DNA of 64,000 nt, taken from Methylobacterium dankookense. Its GTDB lineage: Bacteria > Pseudomonadota > Alphaproteobacteria > Rhizobiales > Beijerinckiaceae. The notes beneath the pieces are model-generated. The model saw only the letters and a list, made by a program, of their open reading frames with translations, made no database searches and was not told the origin of the DNA. The position numbers were made by a program, and so were the translations under genes. Of the stretch, positions 8,583 through 16,235 are shown in pieces (the stretch's first letter is position 1; each line of letters begins with the position of its first letter). The stretch covers positions 1 to 64,000 of the forward strand of contig NZ_CABFVH010000030.1 in the NCBI RefSeq assembly GCF_902141855.1. Direction: 5' to 3'.

Positions 8583-8823
8583 AGCGCGTCGGCAGGGGCC
8601 GTCCGGGCGCGGTCGAGCCCGTCGTGACGGCATCCGCCGGCATGATGACGAAGCGGTGGCCCGAGGCCTCGTAGCGTCGCAGGTTGTGCGGGGCCGCCAC
8701 GCCGTCGAGGCCGCCCGGGGCGACGGCCGCCGGGATGCCCGAGGGGGCGGTGAAGCTCTGCGCGAAGGCGCCGGTGGAGAGGACGAGGCCGAGGGCGGCT
8801 CCGGTGAACAGGCGAACGATCAT
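8581..8823 (-). CDS. Small secreted protein of unknown function
   Basis: 80 aa from ATG 8823 (a second ATG lies at 8829). A clear Sec signal peptide (basic start, hydrophobic L-F-T-G-A-A-L-G-L-V-L, cleavage after A-F-A) leaves a mature protein beginning Q-S-F-T-A-P-S-G-I-P-A-A. The same mature start, Q-S-Y-T-A-P-A-G-I-P-A-A, occurs in the protein at 9290-9514, so the two are paralogues. The C-terminal half contains R-Y-E-A-S-G-H-R-F-V-I-M-P and no known domain. The gene is enclosed by inverted copies A and B of an intergenic repeat. The product is probably periplasmic; its function is unknown. Confidence 0.65.
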   Translation of the reverse strand: MIVRLFTGAALGLVLSTGAFAQSFTAPSGIPAAVAPGGLDGVAAPHNLRRYEASGHRFVIMPADAVTTGSTAPGRPLPTR

Positions 8824-9131
8824 GGTCATCCCCGCGGGCGATTGCTCTGATGACGCGCACAAGATGCGACGAACAGAGAAGTTCCCGCTTATCCGCCGCG
8901 CCTGATTCGAGCGACGACAGTATTTTTCGGTCGGAGACGGCTCGAAATCCAGGATCGATTTCGGAAAGCCTCGTTCCATCAGGGCCTTGGCCCTGTCTTC
9001 GGGCCTGCCCGCGGCCGTGGCCGCAGGCGCGCGCCATGTGCTCCCGCGCACAGGCCGGCGATGCGCATCGGGACCGGCGCCGCCGCGGACGCGCTGTCCT
9101 GCCGCCCCCTTCGGATGCGGCCGGGCCCCGC
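8824..9131. other. Intergenic region between the two small secreted genes
   Basis: The region contains the likely promoter of the minus-strand gene near 8830-8940, which is lower in GC. Apart from the repeat copy that follows it, no gene is convincing. The long minus-strand frame running to 9327 is an upstream extension with no conserved features. Confidence 0.4.
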
Positions 9132-9235
9132 TGGAGCGCTCTTTCGCCGAAGTGGAGGCCGCTTCGGCGAAAGAGCGCGCGTCAAGACAAGGACTTGAAG
9201 CCGCTCCCGATTGCAACGCGATCGGGAGCGGCTCT
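9132..9235 (-). repeat. Intergenic palindromic repeat, copy B (inverted relative to A)
   Basis: Contains a perfect 17-bp inverted repeat (arms 9136-9152 and 9162-9178, 9-nt spacer, sequence core CTTTCGCCGAAG) and a second hairpin at 9199-9233 whose arms (CCGCTCCCGAT / ATCGGGAGCGG) match the hairpin of copy A. Read on the minus strand, the element is collinear with copy A over about 100 bp. Confidence 0.75.
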
Positions 9236-9289
9236 AACCTCGGATGATCGGATGGGTCACCCGTCCCTCGGACGCCGATGGAATCCGTC

Positions 9290-9514
9290 ATGTCCCGCCT
9301 CGCCGCCGTCGCGACCCTCGCTCTCATCGCGGGCCTGCCCGCGGGCGCGTCGGCCCAGAGCTACACCGCGCCCGCCGGGATCCCGGCGGCCACCTCCGTC
9401 GCCGGATATGCCGAGGCGCCGCAGCAGCGCGGTGCGGCTCGGTCCCGCGACGGCTCCGCACAGGCCGCCACGCCGGCCGGTGCCGGCCGGCGTGGCGGCC
9501 GCCGCCCCCGCTGA
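9290..9514 (+). CDS. Small secreted protein, paralogue of the 8581-8823 product
   Basis: 74 aa from ATG 9290 (ATG 9278 is also in frame). The signal peptide is M-S-R-L-A-A-V-A-T-L-A-L-I-A-G-L-P with cleavage after A-S-A. The mature start Q-S-Y-T-A-P-A-G-I-P-A-A matches the divergent neighbour almost residue for residue. The tail is arginine- and glycine-rich (G-R-R-G-G-R-R-P-R) and could bind polyanions. No known domain is recognised. Confidence 0.6.
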   Translation: MSRLAAVATLALIAGLPAGASAQSYTAPAGIPAATSVAGYAEAPQQRGAARSRDGSAQAATPAGAGRRGGRRPR

Positions 9515-9560
9515 TCCGGTCCCTCGACGCCGGTTCGCACGGCGCCCCCTCCCCGGCGGG

Positions 9561-9605
9561 CAATGCGCCGGAATTCAATGTGCCGGAATTCAATGCGCCG
9601 GAATT
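9561..9605 (+). repeat. Tandem repeat, 3 x 15 bp
   Basis: Three head-to-tail copies of CAATGYGCCGGAATT at 9561-9575, 9576-9590 and 9591-9605 differ at a single base. The repeat length is a multiple of three, but the surrounding frame has no gene support. There are no spacers, so it is not a CRISPR. Confidence 0.8.
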
Positions 9606-9746
9606 CTTGGCGATGCGCTCCGGTTGCTTGAGCCGATCCGGCCGGGACGCCCGGTGGACAGCTTTTCTGCTTAAGGCCTGAGCGGCGCGCGCCGATTATT
9701 TGTGCGGGCGAAGGACTTGCCCGCCAGCCTTTTCATATGCATCATT

Positions 9747-9770
9747 TGGATATTATATCCATATAATGGA
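9747..9770. promoter_or_regulatory. Overlapping palindromes upstream of hyuA, candidate operator
   Basis: TGGATA-TTA-TATCCA (9747-9761) and TCCAT-ATA-ATGGA (9758-9770) are two perfect overlapping inverted repeats. They sit in an AT-rich island 18-40 bp before the hyuA start codon, so a bound regulator would block transcription or the early message. IclR or GntR proteins bind sites of this kind. Confidence 0.5.
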
Positions 9771-9787
9771 CATCAAGCGAGGGTTTC

Positions 9788-11839
9788 GTGGGTCTCCAGA
9801 TCGCCATCGACACCGGCGGAACGTTCACGGACGTCGTCGCCATCGACCGCACGACCGGCGCCATCACCGCCGTCAAGACGCCCTCGACGCCGGCCGATCC
9901 GAGCATCGGCCTGCTCGACGGCGTGCGGAAGGTCCTGGCGGAGGTCGGCGCGGACGATGCCGACCTCGACATGCTGCTGCACGGCTCGACGGTGGCCACG
10001 AACGCGGTGCTGGAGCACAAGTTCGCCGGCCTCGGCCTCGTCGTGACCCGGGGCTTCCGGCACATGATCGAGATCGCCCGCCAGTCCGTGCCGGACGGCT
10101 ACGGCAACTCCTTCTTCTGGGTGAAGCCGCCGCGCCTCGTGCCGCTCCATCTCGTGCGCGAGGTGCCCGGCCGCATGACCTTCGAGGGCGCCGAGATCGA
10201 GCCCCTCGACGAGGGCGCGGTGCTCCATGCGGTGCGCGAGCTGGTGGAGGACGGCGTGCGCTGCATCGGCGTCTGCCTGCTGCACGCCTACGCCAACGAC
10301 GCCCACGAGCGCCGGATCGGCGAGCTGGTCCGCGCCGAGTTCCCCGACGTGTTCGTGTCGCTCTCCTCGGTCGTGCTGCCGGAATACCGCGAGTACGAGC
10401 GTGCGATGACGACGCTGATCGACGTGCTCGTGAAGCCCTATTGCAAGACCTACCTGCAGAGCGCCGCCGACGAGATCCGCGCCAAGTCCGGCGACATCCC
10501 CTTCCTCATCATGCAGTCGAACGGCGGCGTGGTGAAGCATTCCACCGCGGGCGAGAAGCCCGTGACCATGCTGCTCTCCGGGCCCGCCGCGGGCATCCTC
10601 GGCTCGATCCACATGGCCCGGCTCGCCGGCTACAAGGACATCCTCACCGTCGATGTCGGGGGCACCTCCACGGACGTGGCGATCATCGAGGACTACGCCC
10701 CGATGTACACCTCGTCGTCGATGGTCGAGAGCTACCCGGTCAAGACGCCGATGCTCGACATCGTCACGGTGGGCTCCGGCGGCGGCTCGATCGCCTGGGT
10801 CGACCCGTACGGCCAGCTCAAGGTCGGGCCCCGCAGCGCGGGCGCCGATCCGGGCCCGATCTGCTACGGCCGCGGCGGCACCCAGCCCACCGTCACCGAT
10901 GCCGCGATCGCGCTGGGGCGCCTGCCCTCGGCGCTGATCGGCGGCGCGATCCGCCTCGACGACGCGGCGGCCCGTGGGGCCTACGAGGACCTCGGCGCCC
11001 GCTTCGGCCTGCCCGCCGAGGAGGTGGCCGCGGGCGCCCTGGAGATCGCCGCGGTCAACCAGGTCTTCGGCATCCGGCAGGTGACCACCACCCGCGGGCG
11101 CGAGCCCGGCGCCTACGCCATGGTCGCCTTCGGCGGGGCCGGCGGCCTGTTCGCGACGGAGGTCGCCGACCTCCTCGACATCCGCACCGTGGTCTCGCCG
11201 CCCAATCCCGGCAATCTCTGCGCCTTCGGCCTGCACGTCTCCGACGTCCGCCGCGACTACATCCGCACCCTGGTGCGCCAGCAATCCGCCGCCGACAGCG
11301 GCGAGATCCTCGGAGCCTGGACGGAACTCGCGGCCACCGGCCTCGCCGACATCGAGGCCGAAGGCATCGCGCCCGAGCGGATCCGGATCCAGCGCATCGC
11401 CGACATGCGCTATTTCGGCGAGGGCCACGAGGTCCAGGTGACGATCCCCGAAGGTCTCGCGGGCGAGGCGGCGCTCGCCCATCTCTGGGACGATTTCCAC
11501 CGCGTCCACGACCAGACCTTCGGCTTCCACTACCGGGACAAGCAGGACGTCGAGATCGTCAACCTGCGCATCCAGGCGATCGGCGAGCAGAGCCGGCCCC
11601 GGATCCAGGCCGATTCCACCGCGCGCGCGCCGGCCGCGCCCTTCGGCAGCCGGCGCGCCTACTGGCGCCGGACGGGCTGGGTCGATTGCCCGCTCTACCG
11701 CCGCACCGAGCTCGCCCTCGGCCAGTCCGTCTCCGGGCCGGCCATCGTGGAGGAGTACGGCTCGACCGTCGTCGTCGCCGAGAGCTGGAGCGTGCGGGCC
11801 GACCCGTTCGGCAACCGGATCCTCGAGAAGAGCCTGTGA
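9788..11839 (+). CDS. hyuA: HyuA: ATP-dependent (N-methyl)hydantoinase / 5-oxoprolinase, subunit A
   Basis: 683 aa from GTG 9788, preceded by GCGAGGG at good spacing. Hydantoinase/oxoprolinase N-terminal domain with the ATPase phosphate loop D-T-G-G-T-F-T-D (residues 8-15) and a second D-V-G-G-T-S-T-D near 290, both typical of the actin-like fold; the C-terminal part follows the HyuA pattern. With HyuB it cleaves a cyclic amide using ATP, for example N-methylhydantoin to N-carbamoylsarcosine, or 5-oxoproline to glutamate. Acetone-carboxylase-like enzymes share the fold but usually carry a third small subunit, which is absent here. Eleven bases separate it from hyuB. Confidence 0.87.
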   Translation: MGLQIAIDTGGTFTDVVAIDRTTGAITAVKTPSTPADPSIGLLDGVRKVLAEVGADDADLDMLLHGSTVATNAVLEHKFAGLGLVVTRGFRHMIEIARQSVPDGYGNSFFWVKPPRLVPLHLVREVPGRMTFEGAEIEPLDEGAVLHAVRELVEDGVRCIGVCLLHAYANDAHERRIGELVRAEFPDVFVSLSSVVLPEYREYERAMTTLIDVLVKPYCKTYLQSAADEIRAKSGDIPFLIMQSNGGVVKHSTAGEKPVTMLLSGPAAGILGSIHMARLAGYKDILTVDVGGTSTDVAIIEDYAPMYTSSSMVESYPVKTPMLDIVTVGSGGGSIAWVDPYGQLKVGPRSAGADPGPICYGRGGTQPTVTDAAIALGRLPSALIGGAIRLDDAAARGAYEDLGARFGLPAEEVAAGALEIAAVNQVFGIRQVTTTRGREPGAYAMVAFGGAGGLFATEVADLLDIRTVVSPPNPGNLCAFGLHVSDVRRDYIRTLVRQQSAADSGEILGAWTELAATGLADIEAEGIAPERIRIQRIADMRYFGEGHEVQVTIPEGLAGEAALAHLWDDFHRVHDQTFGFHYRDKQDVEIVNLRIQAIGEQSRPRIQADSTARAPAAPFGSRRAYWRRTGWVDCPLYRRTELALGQSVSGPAIVEEYGSTVVVAESWSVRADPFGNRILEKSL

Positions 11840-11850
11840 GGGGCGAGACC

Positions 11851-13740
11851 ATGACCGATACGCAACGCACCCTCGGCCCGATCGAGCTCGAGGTCATCCA
11901 CGGCACCATCCGCGCCGCCGAGCTGGAGATCGAGGCGGCGGTCGAGCGCACCGCCCGCTCGCCGATGATCCGCGACCAGCACGATTACCGGGTCGCCCTG
12001 TTCGACGCCAAGGGCCGCAAGCTCACCGGCCGGTCCTACTCGGCCATCGTCGAGCCGGTGTTCCAGTATTTCGGCGCCGACGACATCCATCCCGGCGACG
12101 TCTTCTTCTGGAACGACCCCTACAATTCCTGCGGCGGCATCGGCCACGTGCCGGACCTCTGCACCACGGTGCCGATCTTCCTCGGCGAGCGCCTGATCGG
12201 CTTCAGCCAGGTGTTCGGCCACCACGACGACATCGGCGGCGCCGTGCCCGGCAGCCTGCCCGTCCACGCGACGGACAGCTGGATGGAGGGCACGATGATC
12301 CCGCCGATCAAGCTCTACGAGCGGGGCAAGCTCAACGCGGCGGCCTTCCGCATCATCGTGCGCAATTCCCGCCTCTCGGAGCATCTCGCGGGCGATCTCG
12401 ACGCCGAGATCGGGGCGGCCCGCCTCGGCTCGCGCCGCATCGTCGCTTTGGCCGAGCGCTACGGCATCGACACGCTGGAGGCGGCCTTCGACCAGATCCT
12501 GAGGAATACCGCCGAGGTCTTCCGCCGCGAGATCCTGCCGAAGATCGCCGACGGCGCATACACCTTCGAGGATTATATCGAGCATGACGGCGTCGATGAG
12601 GACCGGCTCCACGCGCTGCGCGTGACGATGATCAAGACCCCGGACCGGATCGTCCTCGACTTCACCGGGACCGATCCGGAGGCGAAGGGGCCGATCAACT
12701 GGGCCCTCGACGAGGCCGAGGGGCGCTACTTCCGCAAGTGGCTCGCCCCGACCCTGCGCTCCCTCGCCGATTCCCCGGAGCGCGCCGCCGAGATCGACTC
12801 GAACGAGGGCGTGCTCGACGTGATCGACGTGGTCTTCCCCGAGAAGGGCACGCTGATCACCCCGACCTTCGGCAAGCCCACCGGCATGCGCTTCTTCCTG
12901 ATGCTGCGCACGCTCGGCGCCTTCGCCGCCTGCCTGTCCAAGGCCACCGGCGGGCGGATGCCGGCCGACCACGAGACGATCCGCATCTGGGGGGTCACCG
13001 GCGGGCGGCGGCAGGAGGATTTCTACCTGTTCCGCGAGGTGCTCGGCGGCGGCAGCCCCGGCCGCCCCTGGGCCGACGGCTCGGACGTCGTGCACATCGT
13101 GCCGAACTCCAAGAACCTGCCGGCGGAATTCTCCGAGACGCGCTACCCGATCCTCGTGGAGGAGCTCGGCCTCAAGCAGGGCTCGGGCGGCCCCGGCTAC
13201 CACCGCGGCGGCTTCGGCTACGACAAGCGCATCCGCGTGCTCGACGAATGCCGCCTGATCTCGAACGCCGACCGCTCGCTGCTCGGCTGCTACGGCGTCA
13301 ACGGCGGCAAGGCCGGCGAGAACTACCAGGTCTCGGTGATCGATGCCGAGGGCGAGGAGACGGTCCATCCGGGCATGAGCGACACCGTCACGGTGCCCGC
13401 CGGCGCGACTATCCGGGTGGTCACCACGGGCGGCGGCGGCTGGGGCGATCCCCTGGCGCGGCCGGTGGCCCGGGTGGTGGCGGACGTGCAGTGCGGCCTC
13501 GTCACCGAATCCTCGGCCCGGCACGATTACGGCGTCGTGCTCCGGTGCGAGGGCCGGATCTGGCAGGCCGACCTCGCCGCCACCGAGGCCCAGCGCGCCG
13601 GCCTCGCCAAGGCGCGCGGCATCCCGGCCATGTTCGACCGCGGCCCGTATTTCGCAGCCCTCAAGGCGGCCGGGAAGGTGGCGCGGCCGGAGGGCTTCCC
13701 CGACCCCGATGCGGGCTGGTTCGCGCGGCCGGTGGCCTGA
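11851..13740 (+). CDS. hyuB: HyuB: ATP-dependent (N-methyl)hydantoinase / 5-oxoprolinase, subunit B
   Basis: 629 aa from ATG 11851 with a GAGGGGCGAG site just upstream. Family marks include H-G-T-I-R-A-A near the start, D-Q-H-D-Y, W-N-D-P-Y, the H-V-P-D stretch, F-G-H-H-D-D-I-G-G and the glycine-rich end T-G-G-G-G-W-G-D-P. It partners HyuA and is thought to carry the metal-binding hydrolytic centre. The length exceeds that of many HyuB proteins (~520-570) because of about 60 extra residues after the glycine-rich motif, as in some acetone-carboxylase-like relatives. The operon continues into the CoxG-like gene 13 bp on. Confidence 0.86.
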   Translation: MTDTQRTLGPIELEVIHGTIRAAELEIEAAVERTARSPMIRDQHDYRVALFDAKGRKLTGRSYSAIVEPVFQYFGADDIHPGDVFFWNDPYNSCGGIGHVPDLCTTVPIFLGERLIGFSQVFGHHDDIGGAVPGSLPVHATDSWMEGTMIPPIKLYERGKLNAAAFRIIVRNSRLSEHLAGDLDAEIGAARLGSRRIVALAERYGIDTLEAAFDQILRNTAEVFRREILPKIADGAYTFEDYIEHDGVDEDRLHALRVTMIKTPDRIVLDFTGTDPEAKGPINWALDEAEGRYFRKWLAPTLRSLADSPERAAEIDSNEGVLDVIDVVFPEKGTLITPTFGKPTGMRFFLMLRTLGAFAACLSKATGGRMPADHETIRIWGVTGGRRQEDFYLFREVLGGGSPGRPWADGSDVVHIVPNSKNLPAEFSETRYPILVEELGLKQGSGGPGYHRGGFGYDKRIRVLDECRLISNADRSLLGCYGVNGGKAGENYQVSVIDAEGEETVHPGMSDTVTVPAGATIRVVTTGGGGWGDPLARPVARVVADVQCGLVTESSARHDYGVVLRCEGRIWQADLAATEAQRAGLAKARGIPAMFDRGPYFAALKAAGKVARPEGFPDPDAGWFARPVA

Positions 13741-13753
13741 GGAGCGGTACCCC

Positions 13754-14335
13754 ATGAAGATCACGCGGTCCTTCGAAGTGCGCCGGCCGCTGCCGGCGGT
13801 CTGGGCCCTGTTCCAGGACATTCCCACCGTCGCCGCCTGCATGCCGGGGGCGGAGCTGACGGACGACAAGGGCGGGGGCGCCTATGCGGGGCGGGTGAGC
13901 ATCAAGCTCGGGCCCTTCGGCGCCTCCTTCGAGGGCGAGGCCCAGGTCACCGCCGACGCGGCGAGCCGGAGCGGCCATGCCGAGGGGCGCGGCGTCGACA
14001 AGCGCGGCGGCAGCCGCTCGAAGCTCGCCCTCGACTACCGCCTGACCGAGGTGGAGGGGGCGACCCGCGTCGACATCGACGCGGACGTGCAGCTCGCCGG
14101 GCCGGTCGCCCAGTTCGGCCGCACCGGCATCGTCAACGAGACCGCGGGCGTGCTGATCGGTCAGTTCGCGACCAACGTGGAGGCCCGGCTCGCGGCGATT
14201 CCGGAGGCCGCGCCGGCTGCCCAGGCCGCGTCCCCCATCGCCGCCCCGGCCGAGCCCCGCGGCATCGGCGTGCTGGCGCTGATCGGCGCGGTGATCGCCG
14301 CCCTGGTCCGGCGGATGCTCGGGCGCGCCGCCTGA
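13754..14335 (+). CDS. CoxG-like SRPBCC-fold protein with C-terminal membrane anchor
   Basis: 193 aa from ATG 13754 with GGAGCGG upstream. The N-terminal ~145 residues are an SRPBCC/CoxG domain (S-F-E-V-R-R-P, then D-I-P-T-V-A-A-C-M-P-G-A-E-L, later F-G-R-T-G-I-V). An alanine/proline linker and one hydrophobic helix (G-V-L-A-L-I-G-A-V-I-A-A-L-V) close the protein. CoxG in carboxydotrophs anchors CO dehydrogenase to the membrane. Here it sits between hyuB and the creatininase-family gene, far from the coxMSL genes at 29-33 kb, so it may tether the hydantoinase or another enzyme. Partner unknown. Confidence 0.75.
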   Translation: MKITRSFEVRRPLPAVWALFQDIPTVAACMPGAELTDDKGGGAYAGRVSIKLGPFGASFEGEAQVTADAASRSGHAEGRGVDKRGGSRSKLALDYRLTEVEGATRVDIDADVQLAGPVAQFGRTGIVNETAGVLIGQFATNVEARLAAIPEAAPAAQAASPIAAPAEPRGIGVLALIGAVIAALVRRMLGRAA

Positions 14336-14406
14336 TCCCGCCGGGCCATCCCGGAGACCTTCGCGAGAACCATCCGCAGGACATCGCACGAGGACGGAGC
14401 GAAGAG

Positions 14407-15201
14407 ATGACAGAGACCCCCCTGCCGGTCCGCATGTCGGCGATGACGCAGATGGAGATCGCCGAGGCGATCGCGGGCAAGCGCGCCGTGATCCTGCCGA
14501 CCGGCGCCACCGAGGCGCACGGGCCGCACATGCCGACCGATACCGATACCCACCAGGTCGAGCACATCGCCTGCCTGCTGGCGCGGCGCCTCGGCGCCCT
14601 CGTCGCGCCGCCGGTGGCCTACGGCATCTCGAAGACCTTCGAGTTCTTCCCCGGCACCGTCTCGCTCTCGATCCCGACCTACCAGGCCATGCTGTTCGAG
14701 ATCGGCGCCGGCCTGATCCGGCAGGGCTTCGAGCACCTGATCATCCTCAACGGCAACCGCCCGAACGGCACCGCCAACGACGCGGTGGCCCGCCACCTCG
14801 TGGACGAGCTCGACGCGGAGCACGCCTTCAAGGTCTCGGCCTTGAGCTACTGGGAGCCGGCGGCCGAGCGGATCCACGCCCTGCGCAGGTCCGTGCCCGG
14901 CGGCATGGGCCATGGCTGCGAGTTCGAGACCGGCTTCCAGCTCGCCACCCGGCCGGAGCTCGTGAAGATGGACCGGCTCGCGGGCTCCCATTACGGCCCG
15001 GTGGGCTGGGACCTCGTCGCCCCGACGGAGCCGGTGCGCACCTATATGCGCCGCCCGCGGCCCGCGGCCGGCCATGCCGCGATCTTCGGGGACCCCTCCT
15101 GCGCCACCGCCGAGGCGGGCCAGGCCTTCATCGACATCGTCGTGGACACCCTGGAGGAGACCTTCCGCACCCTGCGCGGCTCCTACGAGGAGCGGCGCTA
15201 A
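14407..15201 (+). CDS. Creatininase-family amidohydrolase
   Basis: 264 aa from ATG 14407. The creatininase core is present: G-A-T-E-A-H-G-P-H-M-P-T-D-T-D with metal ligands Glu36, His38 and Asp47, and the later H-G-C-E-F-E-T-G (His169, Glu172, Glu174). The second metal motif, N-G-H-x-x-N in the family, reads N-G-N-R-P-N (115-120), so the usual His ligand is Asn117. Members include creatinine amidohydrolase, MftE and formamide hydrolases, and specificity cannot be read from sequence. Neighbouring hydantoinase, carbamoylsarcosine-amidase-like and soxBDAG genes make creatinine or a related cyclic urea reasonable. It ends directly before repeat copy C. Confidence 0.8.
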   Translation: MTETPLPVRMSAMTQMEIAEAIAGKRAVILPTGATEAHGPHMPTDTDTHQVEHIACLLARRLGALVAPPVAYGISKTFEFFPGTVSLSIPTYQAMLFEIGAGLIRQGFEHLIILNGNRPNGTANDAVARHLVDELDAEHAFKVSALSYWEPAAERIHALRRSVPGGMGHGCEFETGFQLATRPELVKMDRLAGSHYGPVGWDLVAPTEPVRTYMRRPRPAAGHAAIFGDPSCATAEAGQAFIDIVVDTLEETFRTLRGSYEERR

Positions 15202-15202
15202 G

Positions 15203-15264
15203 CTTTTGTTTTGACGCGCTCTCTTGCGCCGAACCGGTATCCACTTCGGCTTAAGAGCGCTCTA
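15203..15264 (+). repeat. Intergenic repeat, copy C
   Basis: CTTTTGTTTTGACGCGCTCT, then CGCCGAACCGGTATCCACTT and GGCTTAAGAGCGCTC, match the second block of copy A with few differences. It starts two bases after the creatininase stop, and its end overlaps the stop codon of the amidase remnant. Confidence 0.75.
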
Positions 15265-16180
15265 GGTCGCGAGGCCCGTAACAGGGTGCCGGTGGCGCCA
15301 GCGCCCTTCCGCCTCGAGCTGCGCGGCGAGGGCGAGGAGCCGCCCCTCGCCGCCTATCGGCGCGAGGATCTGCACCGGCAGCGGGAGCCCGTCGCGATCC
15401 GCGCCGAAGGGCAGCGTCAGCGTGGGAAAGCCGGCCACGTTGGCGAGCAGCGCGAGCGGCGCGAAGGCGAGCATGCGCCCGACATGCAGGTCGATGTCGC
15501 CGTGATCGGTGGGAAAGCTGCCGAGCGGCCTCGGCGCGCCTGACAGCATCGGCGTGAGCGGGCCGTCGATCCCGTCGAAGACCCGCCAGAGATCGCGGCT
15601 GACGAAGACCATCTCCTGCATCAGGGCCCAGATCTCGACGGCGCTCATCGCCTCTCCGCGCGGGCGATGCTCCGCGTCAGCGCCTCCGGCTGCGACAGGT
15701 CGAGGCGCGTGCGGGCCGCGCGTTCGGCGAGGTTGACGGCGGCGATGCCGGCGAAGATGCGCCCGCTGGCGCGTGCGGCGGCCTCGACCGTTCCGAAATC
15801 CATCGGGACGAGGCGGTGCCCAAGCCGCTCCAGGACGCGCCCGGCCGCTTCCACGGCCTCCGCGCGCGCGCCGGGTCGGTCGGCGTCTCGGCGCCCGTCT
15901 CCACGACGAGGCCGATGCGCAGGGGCGAAGCGGCGGAGGGCTGCAGGAAGGCCGGCGCCGGATCGAGGGCGCGCAGGCCGGCCGCGACCGACCGGATGGT
16001 GCGGCGCAGCCAGGCATGGGCGGGCGAATGGTGCTTGCAGTCGTGCCAGAGCATGTAGAACGTCATGCGGCCGAGTTCCTCGGGCGCATCCACCAGCGCG
16101 AAGGCGAAGGATTGCGCGATCTGCTCGGCGAAGTGGCGCCCCGTCGTGATAAGCTGCATTTTCTTTCGCAGAACCGGCAA
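15262..16180 (-). pseudogene. Decayed remnant: LysR-like tail joined to amidase-signature C-terminal half
   Basis: Three minus-strand frames each hold part of one protein. About 15990-16180 reads F-Y-M-L-W-H-D-C-K-H-H-S-P-A-H-A-W-L-R-R, like the C-terminus of a LysR regulator. It continues into L-R-I-G-L-V-V-E-T-G (about 15900), then shifts frame to E-A-A-G-R-V-L-E-R-L-G-H (to 15645) and again to the amidase end from 15648 (P-L-T-P-M-L-S-G-A-P-R-P-L-G, then A-G-F-P-T-L-T-L-P-F-G). The amidase-signature Ser-Ser-Lys catalytic region is missing. At least two frameshifts and a fusion point show it is not functional. It lies between repeat copies C and D, suggesting deletion or decay. The LysR part is the least certain. 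Confidence 0.72.
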
Positions 16181-16202
16181 CCACTTCCACGGAAAATACC
16201 CT
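16157..16202 (+). repeat. Short intergenic repeat, copy D
   Basis: TTTTCTTTCGCAGAACCGGC followed by AACCACTTCC and GGAAAATAC is the reverse complement of copy E at 33247-33291 over most of its length. It shares the TTTCGC-n-GAACCGG-n-CCACTTC core with copies A-C. Confidence 0.65.
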
Positions 16203-16235
16203 CGGGCGCCCTCCGCCGAAGGGGGCCAGTTCGGG

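Noticed and set aside
9561..9605. CRISPR array
   Set aside because: The 15-bp units are contiguous with no spacers, only three copies, and no cas genes are present.
8850..9674. 274-codon plus-strand frame across the small-gene region
   Set aside because: It runs through both palindromic repeats and the tandem repeat, lacks conserved features and conflicts with the signal-peptide-bearing gene at 9290.
9700..11850. N-terminal extension of the hyuB frame
   Set aside because: It lies in a second frame over hyuA and is arginine-rich nonsense; HyuB starts at 11851 with a ribosome-binding site.
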